In this document: positions 16,035-23,186 of the stretch, piece by piece | How positions within the stretch are numbered: the stretch's first letter is position 1 | Layout of the letters: each line of letters opens with the position of its first letter | Source: Anaerolineales bacterium UBA877 | Lineage (GTDB): Bacteria; Chloroflexota; Anaerolineae; Anaerolineales; Villigracilaceae | Assembly (NCBI GenBank): GCA_002294405.1 | Contig: DBFP01000021.1 | Location: 3,139-28,116 of the forward strand | Length of the DNA: 24,978 nt | Reading direction: 5' to 3' | Made by a program: the position numbers and the translations under genes | The notes under the pieces: generated by a model | What the model was told of the DNA's origin: nothing | Databases searched by the model: none | What the model saw: the letters and a program-made list of their open reading frames with translations, nothing else

Positions 16035-17135
16035 ATGCTGCGCAGCGGTTTTTGGCGACATTTCGATTTTTGGCTCTTGGGGGCGGTCATCGTCGCGCTT
16101 GTTTTTGGGGTGACCATGATCCTTTCTGCCATCGCTGGAAATGAAAATTTGGCCACCCTGGTCCCTCGCCAGATGATATTCGGGGGAATCGGATTCCTGG
16201 TGATCATCCTTGCTGCGGCCATCGATTACCGCTTCTGGTCCGGAGCCATCGTTCCCATGTATGCAGTGATCGTCATATTTTTACTGCTGTTGTTTGTCAT
16301 TGGTGGTGCCAGGTTTGGTGCCACCCGCTGGATTGAAACCGGATTGGTATCCATTCAACCCACTGAACTGGCCAAGGTCGTGGTCATTTTAACCCTGGCG
16401 AATTATTTTGCTAAAAACTCCGACTCTCCCCGCAATTGGACCTGGTTGGGTAAGGGATTAATAATTACCCTGGTGATTGCCGGGTTGATCTTTATCCAAC
16501 CAAACCTTAGCAATGTGATTGTCATTTTGGCATTATGGGCTGCAATGACCTGGGAAAGTGGATTGGAAATAAAGCAGTTGCTTATCATGGTTTTTACAGG
16601 GCTAATACTGGCAATAATCGCATTCAATTTTATTCAACCCTATCAGCAACAGAGGATAGTCAATTTTTTCCGACCAGATTTAAGCGCCCGTAACGGCGCC
16701 ACGTATAATGTAGTCCAGGCTTTGATTGCCCTTGGTTCCGGAGGCTTGACGGGCAAGGGATATGGGAACGGCACCCAGACCCAACTTAGGTTTATGAAAG
16801 TTCGGCACAATGATTTCATTTTTTCTGTTATTGGTGAAGAACTTGGATTTGCTGGTACAGTTTTTGTACTGCTCTTGATAGGTTTTATCGTGTTTCGGTG
16901 CTTGCGGGCAGCACGGATAGCTCAGGACCCATTTGGATCAATGATTTCGTATGGCGTTGCCATCCTGATATTCTTCCAAGCTGCAGTGAACATCGCGGTC
17001 AATCTGAACTTGATACCTGTCACAGGAATTCCCCTCCCATTTATCAGCTATGGAGGGAGCGGTTTGATCTCCCTGATGCTTGGCATTGGTCTAGTGGAAA
17101 GTGTGGTCATCAGACACAAACCACTGGACTTTTAA
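16035..17135 (+). CDS. rodA: SEDS family peptidoglycan glycosyltransferase RodA
   Basis: A 366-residue polytopic SEDS protein that polymerises lipid II into glycan strands, normally with a class B PBP partner, during side-wall growth. About ten membrane segments are visible. The essential extracellular Asp is Asp260 in VRHNDFIFSVIGEELG (family: RHTDFIF). The NVVQALIALGSGGLTGKG block (225-242) and the C-terminal LPFISYGGSGL (334-344) are canonical. An oddity is that the normally near-invariant QPDLG of SEDS proteins reads QPNLS here (155-159). RodA rather than FtsW is preferred because of the minCDE linkage and the second SEDS gene at the window's end. The ribosome binding site is weak; it is 14 bp after minE and 11 bp before gltX, so part of the same operon. 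Confidence 0.9.
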   Translation: MLRSGFWRHFDFWLLGAVIVALVFGVTMILSAIAGNENLATLVPRQMIFGGIGFLVIILAAAIDYRFWSGAIVPMYAVIVIFLLLLFVIGGARFGATRWIETGLVSIQPTELAKVVVILTLANYFAKNSDSPRNWTWLGKGLIITLVIAGLIFIQPNLSNVIVILALWAAMTWESGLEIKQLLIMVFTGLILAIIAFNFIQPYQQQRIVNFFRPDLSARNGATYNVVQALIALGSGGLTGKGYGNGTQTQLRFMKVRHNDFIFSVIGEELGFAGTVFVLLLIGFIVFRCLRAARIAQDPFGSMISYGVAILIFFQAAVNIAVNLNLIPVTGIPLPFISYGGSGLISLMLGIGLVESVVIRHKPLDF

Positions 17136-17146
17136 TAGATAACCTT

Positions 17147-18631
17147 ATGGAATTAAAACCTGTTCGGACACGGTTTGCCCCATCCCCCACTGGACGGATG
17201 CACCTTGGGAGTGCCAGATCAGCATTATATCCTTTTCTCCTGGCACGCCGTGCAGGAGGAACTTTCATCCTGCGAATCGAAGATACCGATCAGAGACGGC
17301 TTGTTCCCGGGGCAGAACAGGAAATCATTGACGGATTACATTGGTTGGGGATTAATTACGATGAAGGTCCAGACATAGGCGGTGGATTCGGACCTTACCG
17401 TCAAACCGAGCGGCGGGAGATCTATGGTGAATACGCCTGGAAGCTGGTGGAACTTGGTCATGCTTTCCCATGCTTCTGCACATCGGAACGGTTGGAAAGT
17501 GTCCGCCGGGAGCAGATGGCGAAAAAACAGAATCCCCGTTATGACGGAACCTGTCGTGCCATCGATCCAGACGAGGCGCTACACCGGATAAAAGGCGGTG
17601 ATAAGTTTGTCATCCGATTCAAGATGCCGAAGACAGGGAGCATCACCACGGTTGATATGCTTCGTGGTTCCATTACCACGGAAAATTCCGCCCTGGATGA
17701 TTCGGTCCTGCTGAGATCAGACGGCCTGCCCACATATCACCTCGCCGCGATGTTGGATGATCACCTGATGAGCATTTCCCACGTAATTCGCGGCTCTGAG
17801 TGGCTGCCGTCCATGCCATTGCACATTCACGTCATCCGGGCTTTCGGTTGGGAGGAACCTCAATTTGCCCATCTTTCGGTGTTTCTCAAACCAACGGGGA
17901 AGGGCAAGATGAGCAAGCGCGAAGTGGCAGAAGCAATCAAAGATGGGCATTCAATTTTCGTAACCGATTTGAAAGACCTAGGGTACATCCCAGAAGGGGT
18001 TCTGAATTGGATCGTACTGATGGGGTGGGGGGTGTCGGAAGATGATGTGTTAACCCTGGATGATATGATCTCCCGCTTTGATATTAAAAATTTAACCCCT
18101 TCTCCAGCGGCCATTAATTTTTCCAAACTTGACCATTTCAATGCGACCCACATTCGCCTGCTCAAAAATGATGACCTGGTAACCCGCATTAAGCCATATT
18201 TTCTGCATGAAGGCCTGTCGGTCGATGACGCGAAACTCTTGAAAATCATCCCCTTAATTCGCGAGCGGTTGGTTACCTTGGATGATTGCATTCCCTTCGC
18301 GGCATGGTTCTTTAAAGAGAGCATCCTCCCAAATCCAAACGAATTGGTCGCTAGGTCATTGACTGTCATTCAGTCGCTGGACGTTGCCCGCAAGGAATAT
18401 GAAATCCTGGCATTGCTGCCAGAATTGTCCCCGGTGATGACCGAACCTCCGATGCGTAGATTGGTGGAGATGTTGGGGCTGACACCTGCTCAGGTTTTTG
18501 GCATCCTGCGAGTCGCGGTGACGGGGCAGACCATCAGCCCGCCGCTGTTCGAAAGCATGGAAATTGTGGGGAAAGAGGTGGTCCTTCAACGGGTGAGGGG
18601 GGCAATCGAGATTCTTGAAAAAATGAAATAA
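17147..18631 (+). CDS. gltX: Glutamate-tRNA ligase
   Basis: A 494-residue class I synthetase that charges tRNA-Glu. The HIGH-type motif is in APSPTGRMHLGSARSAL (11-27), and KMSKR is at 254-258. A zinc-site-like CxC (Cys109, Cys111) with Cys136 follows the family layout. VIRGSEWLPSMPLHI (213-227) and the C-terminal helical anticodon-binding region (about 330-494) are present. The reading frame continues upstream into rodA, but the true start is the ATG at 17147, giving the canonical VRTRFAPSPTG N-terminus. It follows rodA by 11 bp without a clear ribosome binding site. Because glnS is also in this window, this GluRS is probably the discriminating type, which is inference. Confidence 0.95.
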   Translation: MELKPVRTRFAPSPTGRMHLGSARSALYPFLLARRAGGTFILRIEDTDQRRLVPGAEQEIIDGLHWLGINYDEGPDIGGGFGPYRQTERREIYGEYAWKLVELGHAFPCFCTSERLESVRREQMAKKQNPRYDGTCRAIDPDEALHRIKGGDKFVIRFKMPKTGSITTVDMLRGSITTENSALDDSVLLRSDGLPTYHLAAMLDDHLMSISHVIRGSEWLPSMPLHIHVIRAFGWEEPQFAHLSVFLKPTGKGKMSKREVAEAIKDGHSIFVTDLKDLGYIPEGVLNWIVLMGWGVSEDDVLTLDDMISRFDIKNLTPSPAAINFSKLDHFNATHIRLLKNDDLVTRIKPYFLHEGLSVDDAKLLKIIPLIRERLVTLDDCIPFAAWFFKESILPNPNELVARSLTVIQSLDVARKEYEILALLPELSPVMTEPPMRRLVEMLGLTPAQVFGILRVAVTGQTISPPLFESMEIVGKEVVLQRVRGAIEILEKMK

Positions 18632-18700
18632 ACCGACCTGCCTTGGAAAAACCACCTCCCGGGATTTAAATTAGCACGAAGTAGATAATTTATTTAAATT

Positions 18701-19477
18701 TCAAGGGATAAAAAAGGTTTTTACAAGGTAAATAATCCCCACCAAAAATCCGATGCTGACCACCATCCAGCGCAAAACAGCCGGTTTTATTCTTCCTGCC
18801 AGCCTCCCCCCTATTGCACCTCCGATGAGGGCACCCGCTGCCATTACCAGGGCTACGCTCCAGTTTACTTTCCCTGAATAGATGAAGAAAAGCGCAGCGG
18901 CTATGTTCGTGGCAAACGCGATGCCCTGTTTAACAGCATTTAACCGCGTCAGCGAATCGTTCATGATCAACCCCAAAACAGCCAATACAATCACACTTAA
19001 TCCCGCCCCAAAATAGCCCCCATATACGGCAGCAATAAAGATGGGTAAAAAAGCCCATGATTCAGATATTTGTTTTCTATTCGCTTTTTCCATTCTTCGC
19101 GATATCCATGTCCGTACTGGATTTTGGACTGCCAGCAAGGTCGATGCGAGCAGGATAAGGAATGGAACCATGTTCGTAAACAATTTCTCGCCTGTTTGAA
19201 GAAGCAAGATTCCGCCAATCAATCCCCCGAGAACAGCCGCAGGGAGTGCCACCCACAAGCGCTTTTTCTGATCTTTAAGGTCTTTGGATTGTGCCCATGT
19301 CCCACCAAGATATCCAGGGCAGAGTGCGACCGTATTGGTAACATTTGCCGAAACAGGGGAAAGTCCAACTGCCATAAGGACAGGGAAGGTTATGAGAGTA
19401 CCTCCACCTGCAAGGGCGTTAATGAAACCGGCTGCAACAGCAGCCAGTCCGGCAAAAAGAAAGTAAATTGGATTCAT
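18701..19477 (-). CDS. TauE/SafE family sulfite/organosulfur exporter-like permease
   Basis: A 258-residue membrane protein of the TauE/SafE (TSUP) family. The N-terminal half carries [31 protein letters not shown] (about 19-49), and the second half repeats the fold with [11 protein letters not shown] (156-166) and RLNAVKQ (182-188). About seven to eight membrane segments are visible. Family members move sulfite, sulfoacetate or related anions, often outwards; the substrate here is unknown. It lies 35 bp downstream of glnS on the same strand and is probably cotranscribed with it. It converges with gltX across a 69-bp gap that holds only an AT-rich imperfect repeat. No sulfur-metabolism gene is nearby. 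Confidence 0.88.
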   Translation of the reverse strand: MNPIYFLFAGLAAVAAGFINALAGGGTLITFPVLMAVGLSPVSANVTNTVALCPGYLGGTWAQSKDLKDQKKRLWVALPAAVLGGLIGGILLLQTGEKLFTNMVPFLILLASTLLAVQNPVRTWISRRMEKANRKQISESWAFLPIFIAAVYGGYFGAGLSVIVLAVLGLIMNDSLTRLNAVKQGIAFATNIAAALFFIYSGKVNWSVALVMAAGALIGGAIGGRLAGRIKPAVLRWMVVSIGFLVGIIYLVKTFFIP

Positions 19478-19512
19478 TTCTTCTTTAATGTATCCTTTCC
19501 TAAAATATGAAT

Positions 19513-21228
19513 CTACGGCTTTTTTTCAAGTTTCGCCCAGCTATCTTTTAAAGTTACCGTACGGTTAAACACAGGTTTTCCTGCAGAAGAATCAAGATCC
19601 ACGCAGAAGTAACCGGTGCGCTCAAACTGGAATTTTTCACCAGGTTTCGCTTCCGCAAGGGAAGGCTCGATGAAACAATTCTTCAATACTTCAAGCGAAC
19701 GCGGGTTAATGATTGTGTTGACATCCTCTCCAAGGTCCGGGTTTTCGACAGTAAATAATTGATCGTATAGTCGTAATTCTGCCGGTACTGCATGCATTGC
19801 TGACACCCAATGAATGGTCGATTTTACCTTTCTTCCATCCGGTGCATCGCCACCGCGAGTGGAAGGATCGTAAATGCAGTGAACCTCGGACACTTCACCG
19901 CTGATCGGGTCCCGTTTGAAACTGTTGCATTTGATCAGATAAGCATAGCGCAGCCGTACTTCATTACCAGGATACAGGCGATGGTATTTTGGCGGGGGGG
20001 TCTCGCGGAAATCGTCCTGTTCAATATATAAAACCTTGGAGAATGGAACTTTTCTTGTCCCTGCAGTTACATCTTCGGGATTATTAATTGCAGTCATGTC
20101 TTCAGTCATGTCATCTGGATAATTGTCAATGACAAGTTTAAGTGGATGCACACAAGCCATGCGGCGTGGAGAGCGTTTATTCAAATCGTCACGGACGCAA
20201 GCCTCGAACTGGGCCATATCAACCCAACTGTCGTTGTTCGTTTCACCGACGGTCTCAATAAATACCTGGATGGCTTCAGGCGTCACGCCGCGACGACGCA
20301 GCCCGCGCAGGGTGGTAAGGCGCGGGTCGTCCCATCCCTTCACGACGCCTGTTTCGACCAGTTTACGAAGTTTTCGTTTGCTCATCATGGCAAATGTCAA
20401 ATTGAGACGGGAAAACTCAATTTGACGCGTCCTGAACTCTCCAAGTTGCTCAAGGAACCAATCGTAGAGAGGACGGTGGATGATATATTCCTGTGAACAA
20501 AGGGAATGCGTGATGCCCTCCATGGAATCATTTTGACCATGGGACCAATCATACATTGGATAAATACACCATTTATCACCGGTACGGTGATGGACTGCAT
20601 GCATGATGCGGTACATCACCGGGTCGCGCATGACAATATTGGGGTGAGTCATGTCAATTTTGGCGCGTAAAACCCGGCTGCCATCTGGAAACTCGCCTTT
20701 TTTCATTCGTTCAAGTAATTCGAGGTTTTCTGAAACCGAGCGGCTACGGAATGGGGATTCCATCCCCGGCTTCAAGGCTGATACAGTCTCACTCCATTTT
20801 GTCCCTCGAGGCAGGGTTCCGCGACCGGAGCTCATTTCTTCCGGGGTCTGATCATCCACGTAAGCCAGGCCTTTATTGACCAGCCTGAGCGCCCACTCGT
20901 AAAGTCGATCGAAATAGTCTGATGCAAAAGTTTCCTTGACCCAATGGATACCAAGCCACTGAGCATCATCTTTAATGGCTTCAACGAATTCAGTTTCTTC
21001 TTTGGTGGGATTGGTGTCATCGAATCGGAGAATTAACTCCCCGCCGAATTCTCTGGCGGTGTTATAGTCAATCAGGAAGGCTTTAACGTGACCGATGTGC
21101 AGGTAACCGTTTGGTTCGGGTGGGAGGCGCGTGCGGACGTACTGGAAGCGACCATTTTTTAGGTCTTCGACGACAGCTTCGCGAATAATGTTGGGTGGTT
21201 TGTTGCCTGGAGAGATTGGGTGCATCAT
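19513..21228 (-). CDS. glnS: Glutamine-tRNA ligase
   Basis: A 571-residue GlnRS that charges tRNA-Gln directly. The catalytic core begins with [19 protein letters not shown] (32-50; HIGH at 44-47), followed by [11 protein letters not shown] (68-78). The KMSKS-type loop reads MMSKRK (281-286), followed by [23 protein letters not shown]. The C-terminal beta-barrel anticodon-binding domain (about 350-571) is complete. The frame extends 17 residues upstream, but AAAAGGA lies 4 nt before the ATG at 21226-21228 (7 nt before the next ATG), so I start there. The [12 protein letters not shown] core is the GlnRS form shared with eukaryotes, as expected for a gene that spread among bacteria by transfer. 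It precedes the TauE/SafE gene. Confidence 0.95.
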   Translation of the reverse strand: MMHPISPGNKPPNIIREAVVEDLKNGRFQYVRTRLPPEPNGYLHIGHVKAFLIDYNTAREFGGELILRFDDTNPTKEETEFVEAIKDDAQWLGIHWVKETFASDYFDRLYEWALRLVNKGLAYVDDQTPEEMSSGRGTLPRGTKWSETVSALKPGMESPFRSRSVSENLELLERMKKGEFPDGSRVLRAKIDMTHPNIVMRDPVMYRIMHAVHHRTGDKWCIYPMYDWSHGQNDSMEGITHSLCSQEYIIHRPLYDWFLEQLGEFRTRQIEFSRLNLTFAMMSKRKLRKLVETGVVKGWDDPRLTTLRGLRRRGVTPEAIQVFIETVGETNNDSWVDMAQFEACVRDDLNKRSPRRMACVHPLKLVIDNYPDDMTEDMTAINNPEDVTAGTRKVPFSKVLYIEQDDFRETPPPKYHRLYPGNEVRLRYAYLIKCNSFKRDPISGEVSEVHCIYDPSTRGGDAPDGRKVKSTIHWVSAMHAVPAELRLYDQLFTVENPDLGEDVNTIINPRSLEVLKNCFIEPSLAEAKPGEKFQFERTGYFCVDLDSSAGKPVFNRTVTLKDSWAKLEKKP

Positions 21229-21294
21229 CGTATCCTTTTCGGTATAATTCATGTGAGCATGAATTGCTGAATTCATCAAATAACATACAATTAC

Positions 21295-21322
21295 TTGAAT
21301 TCCAATGAAATTAGAATATACT
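21295..21322 (+). promoter_or_regulatory. Candidate promoter of the small membrane protein gene
   Basis: TTGAAT (21295-21300), a 16-nt spacer and TATACT (21317-21322) lie in the divergent gap between glnS and the small membrane gene, about 70 nt before the latter. A near-palindrome centred on ATTTAAAT (21330-21345) follows and could be an operator. Both were read by eye. Confidence 0.35.
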
Positions 21323-21395
21323 ATCCATGATAATTTAAATCATCAAACCATAAAGGTTATGTATTATAACAAAATGAAAGAGGAGTTCAGTGAAT

Positions 21396-21734
21396 ATGAA
21401 TATGGAGAAACGAGGGTTCCTTGGTTTATATTTCAGTAAAGATACTGTCCTGCGACTGACTTCCGCAGCCAAAATACTTTCCTGGGTGGTGGTAGGAATA
21501 TATGCGTTGGAATGGCTTGTCCAGGTGACAGCCATAGTCCTTCAGATTGCCCGCGGGTTTTGGACGGGAATGGGATTAATGGATGGTGCCCAAAGCATTT
21601 TATACTTGTTTGAGCAGCCACTGCGCGGGGTGGTTTATTTTGTTGTTTTACAAGGTGTCGCCCAGGCATTACTGATGTTCATGGATATCGAAGACAATAC
21701 CCGGCGGGTTAGCGAGGGCACCAAGCAGAAATAA
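21396..21734 (+). CDS. Small hypothetical membrane protein
   Basis: I do not recognise a family. The protein has about 112 residues. A polar start (MNMEKRGFLGLYFSKDTVLRL) is followed by a membrane segment (about 24-50: AAKILSWVVVGIYALEWLVQVTAIVLQ in part) and a second hydrophobic stretch (about 76-96, ending ALLMFMDI). The C-terminus is polar and charged (DIEDNTRRVSEGTKQK). GAGGAG (21380-21385) lies 10 nt before the ATG at 21396; an in-frame GTG at 21390 is 4 nt away and is an alternative start. The real coding status is supported by the strong ribosome binding site and the hydrophobic periodicity. It ends immediately before the tyrS leader promoter, so it is probably a separate unit. Confidence 0.75.
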   Translation: MNMEKRGFLGLYFSKDTVLRLTSAAKILSWVVVGIYALEWLVQVTAIVLQIARGFWTGMGLMDGAQSILYLFEQPLRGVVYFVVLQGVAQALLMFMDIEDNTRRVSEGTKQK

Positions 21735-21763
21735 CTGGCAGAAACATGAATTTACTGTATAAT
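21735..21763 (+). promoter_or_regulatory. Promoter of the tyrS leader
   Basis: CTGGCA (21735-21740), an exact 17-nt spacer and a perfect TATAAT (21758-21763) start directly after the stop codon of the small membrane gene. Transcription would begin near 21770, leaving a leader of about 185 nt before tyrS and only 2-4 nt before the leader-peptide ATG. Confidence 0.6.
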
Positions 21764-21772
21764 CAAATTGAG

Positions 21773-21817
21773 ATGAAAACGAAGATAACCTTCTATTACG
21801 ATTATTCTCATCAGTAA
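21773..21817 (+). CDS. Putative Tyr-rich leader peptide of tyrS
   Basis: A 14-codon frame encodes MKTKITFYYDYSHQ followed by TAA. Three of the 14 residues are Tyr, packed with Phe into FYYDY (codons TTC TAT TAC GAT TAT, 21791-21805), directly upstream of the gene for tyrosyl-tRNA synthetase. A strong promoter starts just before it, and alternative hairpins ending in a terminator follow. This is the layout of a leader peptide that senses charged tRNA-Tyr through ribosome stalling. There is no convincing ribosome binding site; the start is almost at the predicted transcript 5' end, so leaderless initiation is needed. Its product probably has no function of its own. The composition could still be chance in so short a frame. 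Confidence 0.6.
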   Translation: MKTKITFYYDYSHQ

Positions 21818-21848
21818 CTGCCTTTGCGGGTGAGAAGAATGCGCCTGC
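21805..21848 (+). promoter_or_regulatory. Attenuator: mutually exclusive 1:2 and 2:3 hairpins of the tyrS leader
   Basis: Segment 1 (TTCTCATC, 21805-21812) pairs with segment 2 (GGTGAGAA, 21829-21836) over 8 bp with one G-U. Segment 2 shifted slightly (GCGGGTG, 21826-21832) pairs instead with CGCCTGC (21842-21848) over 7 bp with two G-U pairs and a 9-nt loop; this uses up the whole 5' arm of the terminator. Segment 1 begins at the last base of the third Tyr codon, so a ribosome stalled on the Tyr codons would cover it, freeing segment 2 to make the antiterminator. Confidence 0.6.
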
Positions 21849-21865
21849 TGCGGCAGGCGTTTTTT
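21842..21865 (+). terminator. Intrinsic terminator in the tyrS leader
   Basis: CGCCTGC (21842-21848) and GCAGGCG (21853-21859) form a perfect 7-bp GC-rich stem with a TGCG tetraloop, followed by six T (21860-21865). It is one of the strongest terminator shapes in the window and lies 90 nt before the tyrS start, so it could not serve tyrS itself except as an attenuator. It could alternatively terminate the small membrane gene, whose stop is 108 nt upstream. Confidence 0.85.
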
Positions 21866-21955
21866 GTTGCTGAGAGTACGTATAGAAATTCCAAATCAAT
21901 ATGAATAGATTAGTATTTACCCCTGACCATGGGATAATCAAATGGAGACCCAGAT

Positions 21956-23167
21956 ATGAAACTTGATGAACAAGTGGCCCTATTAATGCAAGGGACGGAA
22001 TATGGCGATGAAGAATTAAAAAAGAACATGGCCAAAGAACTTCGCCAGCGTCTGCTGGAAGCCGAGCAGGAACATCGCCCATTGCGAATCTACTGCGGCT
22101 TTGACCCGCGCACATCGGACCTGCATTTGGGGCATTCTGTACCCATGCGTAAATTGCGCCAATTCCAGGAACTTGGACATGAAGTCACATTTGTGGTTGG
22201 CTCATTCACCTCGCTGATTGGAGACCCATCTGATCATGACAAGCTTCGACCGCGCCTCACACTAGAGGAAGTGGAGCATAATGCCCGCACGTATGCGGAA
22301 CAGGCCTATAAAATCCTTGACCGGGGGAAAACGAAAATACGTTTTAATTCCGAGTGGTTGTCTGAATTGACATTTCTTGAATTGATCCGTCTGGCATCAA
22401 ATTTCACAATTCAGCAATTCATCACTCGGGAAAATTTCCGCAAACGGTGGGATAACGGTGATCCCATCTTTCTCCATGAAACCTTTTATGCCATCATGCA
22501 GGGATATGATGCCCATTCCCTGCAAACCGATGTACAGGTGGGTGGCTCAGACCAACTATTTAACATCGTCACAGCCGCCCGCAAGATCATGACATTTTTG
22601 GGTGACAAACCCAATATTGCCATCATCCTGGGAATATTGCCCGGGACCGATGGAGAAATTAAGATGAGTAAATCGTTGGGCAACCATATTCCACTCCTCT
22701 CAACACCCGAAGACATGTATGGAAAGGTGATGTCCATACCAGACAAGGCGATGGGTGCGTTCATGCGTCTTATTACACGTTGGACCCCCAAACAGATAGA
22801 GATAATCGAATCCGAATTAAAAACTGGAGCGCTGCACCCCCGGGATGCAAAGATGTCATTGGCGCGCGAGATAGTAGCCATCTATCACGACGAGTCTGTC
22901 GCCCTTTCAGCCGAGGATGCCTTTAAGAAGGTATTCCAACAAAACGAAATTCCAAGCGAAATGCCTGAATTTGCACTTCAGCCCGGACAGAATGTGTTGG
23001 AAGTGTTATCTGCGACCGGCTTGGTGGTGAGTAAATCTGAAGGTCGACGTCTGATTGAACAAAAAGGAGTTAAATTAGATGGGGAAATCTTGGATAATTT
23101 CGACTCACCTTTCCCCCATCCTGGTGTCCTTCAGGTAGGCAAAAGAAAATTTATCAGGGTGAAATGA
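21956..23167 (+). CDS. tyrS: Tyrosine-tRNA ligase, KMSKS (TyrZ-like) type
   Basis: A 403-residue class I synthetase that charges tRNA-Tyr. HLGH (57-60, in GFDPRTSDLHLGHSVP) and KMSKS (236-240) form the ATP site. QVGGSDQLFN (194-203) and QGYD (182-185) line the tyrosine pocket. A C-terminal S4-like RNA-binding domain (about 338-403) ends in GVLQVGKRKFIRVK. The KMSKS form and overall length match the TyrZ-like group rather than E. coli TyrS, which has KFGKT. GGAG lies 8 nt before the ATG. Expression is probably controlled by the Tyr-peptide attenuator in the 190 nt upstream. It converges with the SEDS-PBP gene, with 19 bp between the stop codons. Confidence 0.96.
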   Translation: MKLDEQVALLMQGTEYGDEELKKNMAKELRQRLLEAEQEHRPLRIYCGFDPRTSDLHLGHSVPMRKLRQFQELGHEVTFVVGSFTSLIGDPSDHDKLRPRLTLEEVEHNARTYAEQAYKILDRGKTKIRFNSEWLSELTFLELIRLASNFTIQQFITRENFRKRWDNGDPIFLHETFYAIMQGYDAHSLQTDVQVGGSDQLFNIVTAARKIMTFLGDKPNIAIILGILPGTDGEIKMSKSLGNHIPLLSTPEDMYGKVMSIPDKAMGAFMRLITRWTPKQIEIIESELKTGALHPRDAKMSLAREIVAIYHDESVALSAEDAFKKVFQQNEIPSEMPEFALQPGQNVLEVLSATGLVVSKSEGRRLIEQKGVKLDGEILDNFDSPFPHPGVLQVGKRKFIRVK

Positions 23168-23186
23168 ATCACACCCTGCTTTGATA

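Noticed and set aside
16898..17146. Upstream extension of the gltX frame into rodA
   Set aside because: The 83 extra residues are an out-of-frame reading of rodA; the canonical GluRS N-terminus starts at 17147.
18665..18700. AT-rich repeats (ATTTAAAT twice) between gltX and the TauE/SafE gene as a terminator
   Set aside because: The stem is only A-T, needs a 4-nt bulge, and has no T tract on either strand.
21933..21938. GATAAT as a second tyrS promoter
   Set aside because: No -35 match at proper spacing, and the start would fall on the ribosome binding site, leaving it unusable.
21735..21955. T-box riboswitch in the tyrS leader
   Set aside because: The conserved T-box sequence (AGGGTGGNACCGCG) is not present, and the leader is short for a T-box; the Tyr-codon peptide explains the layout better.
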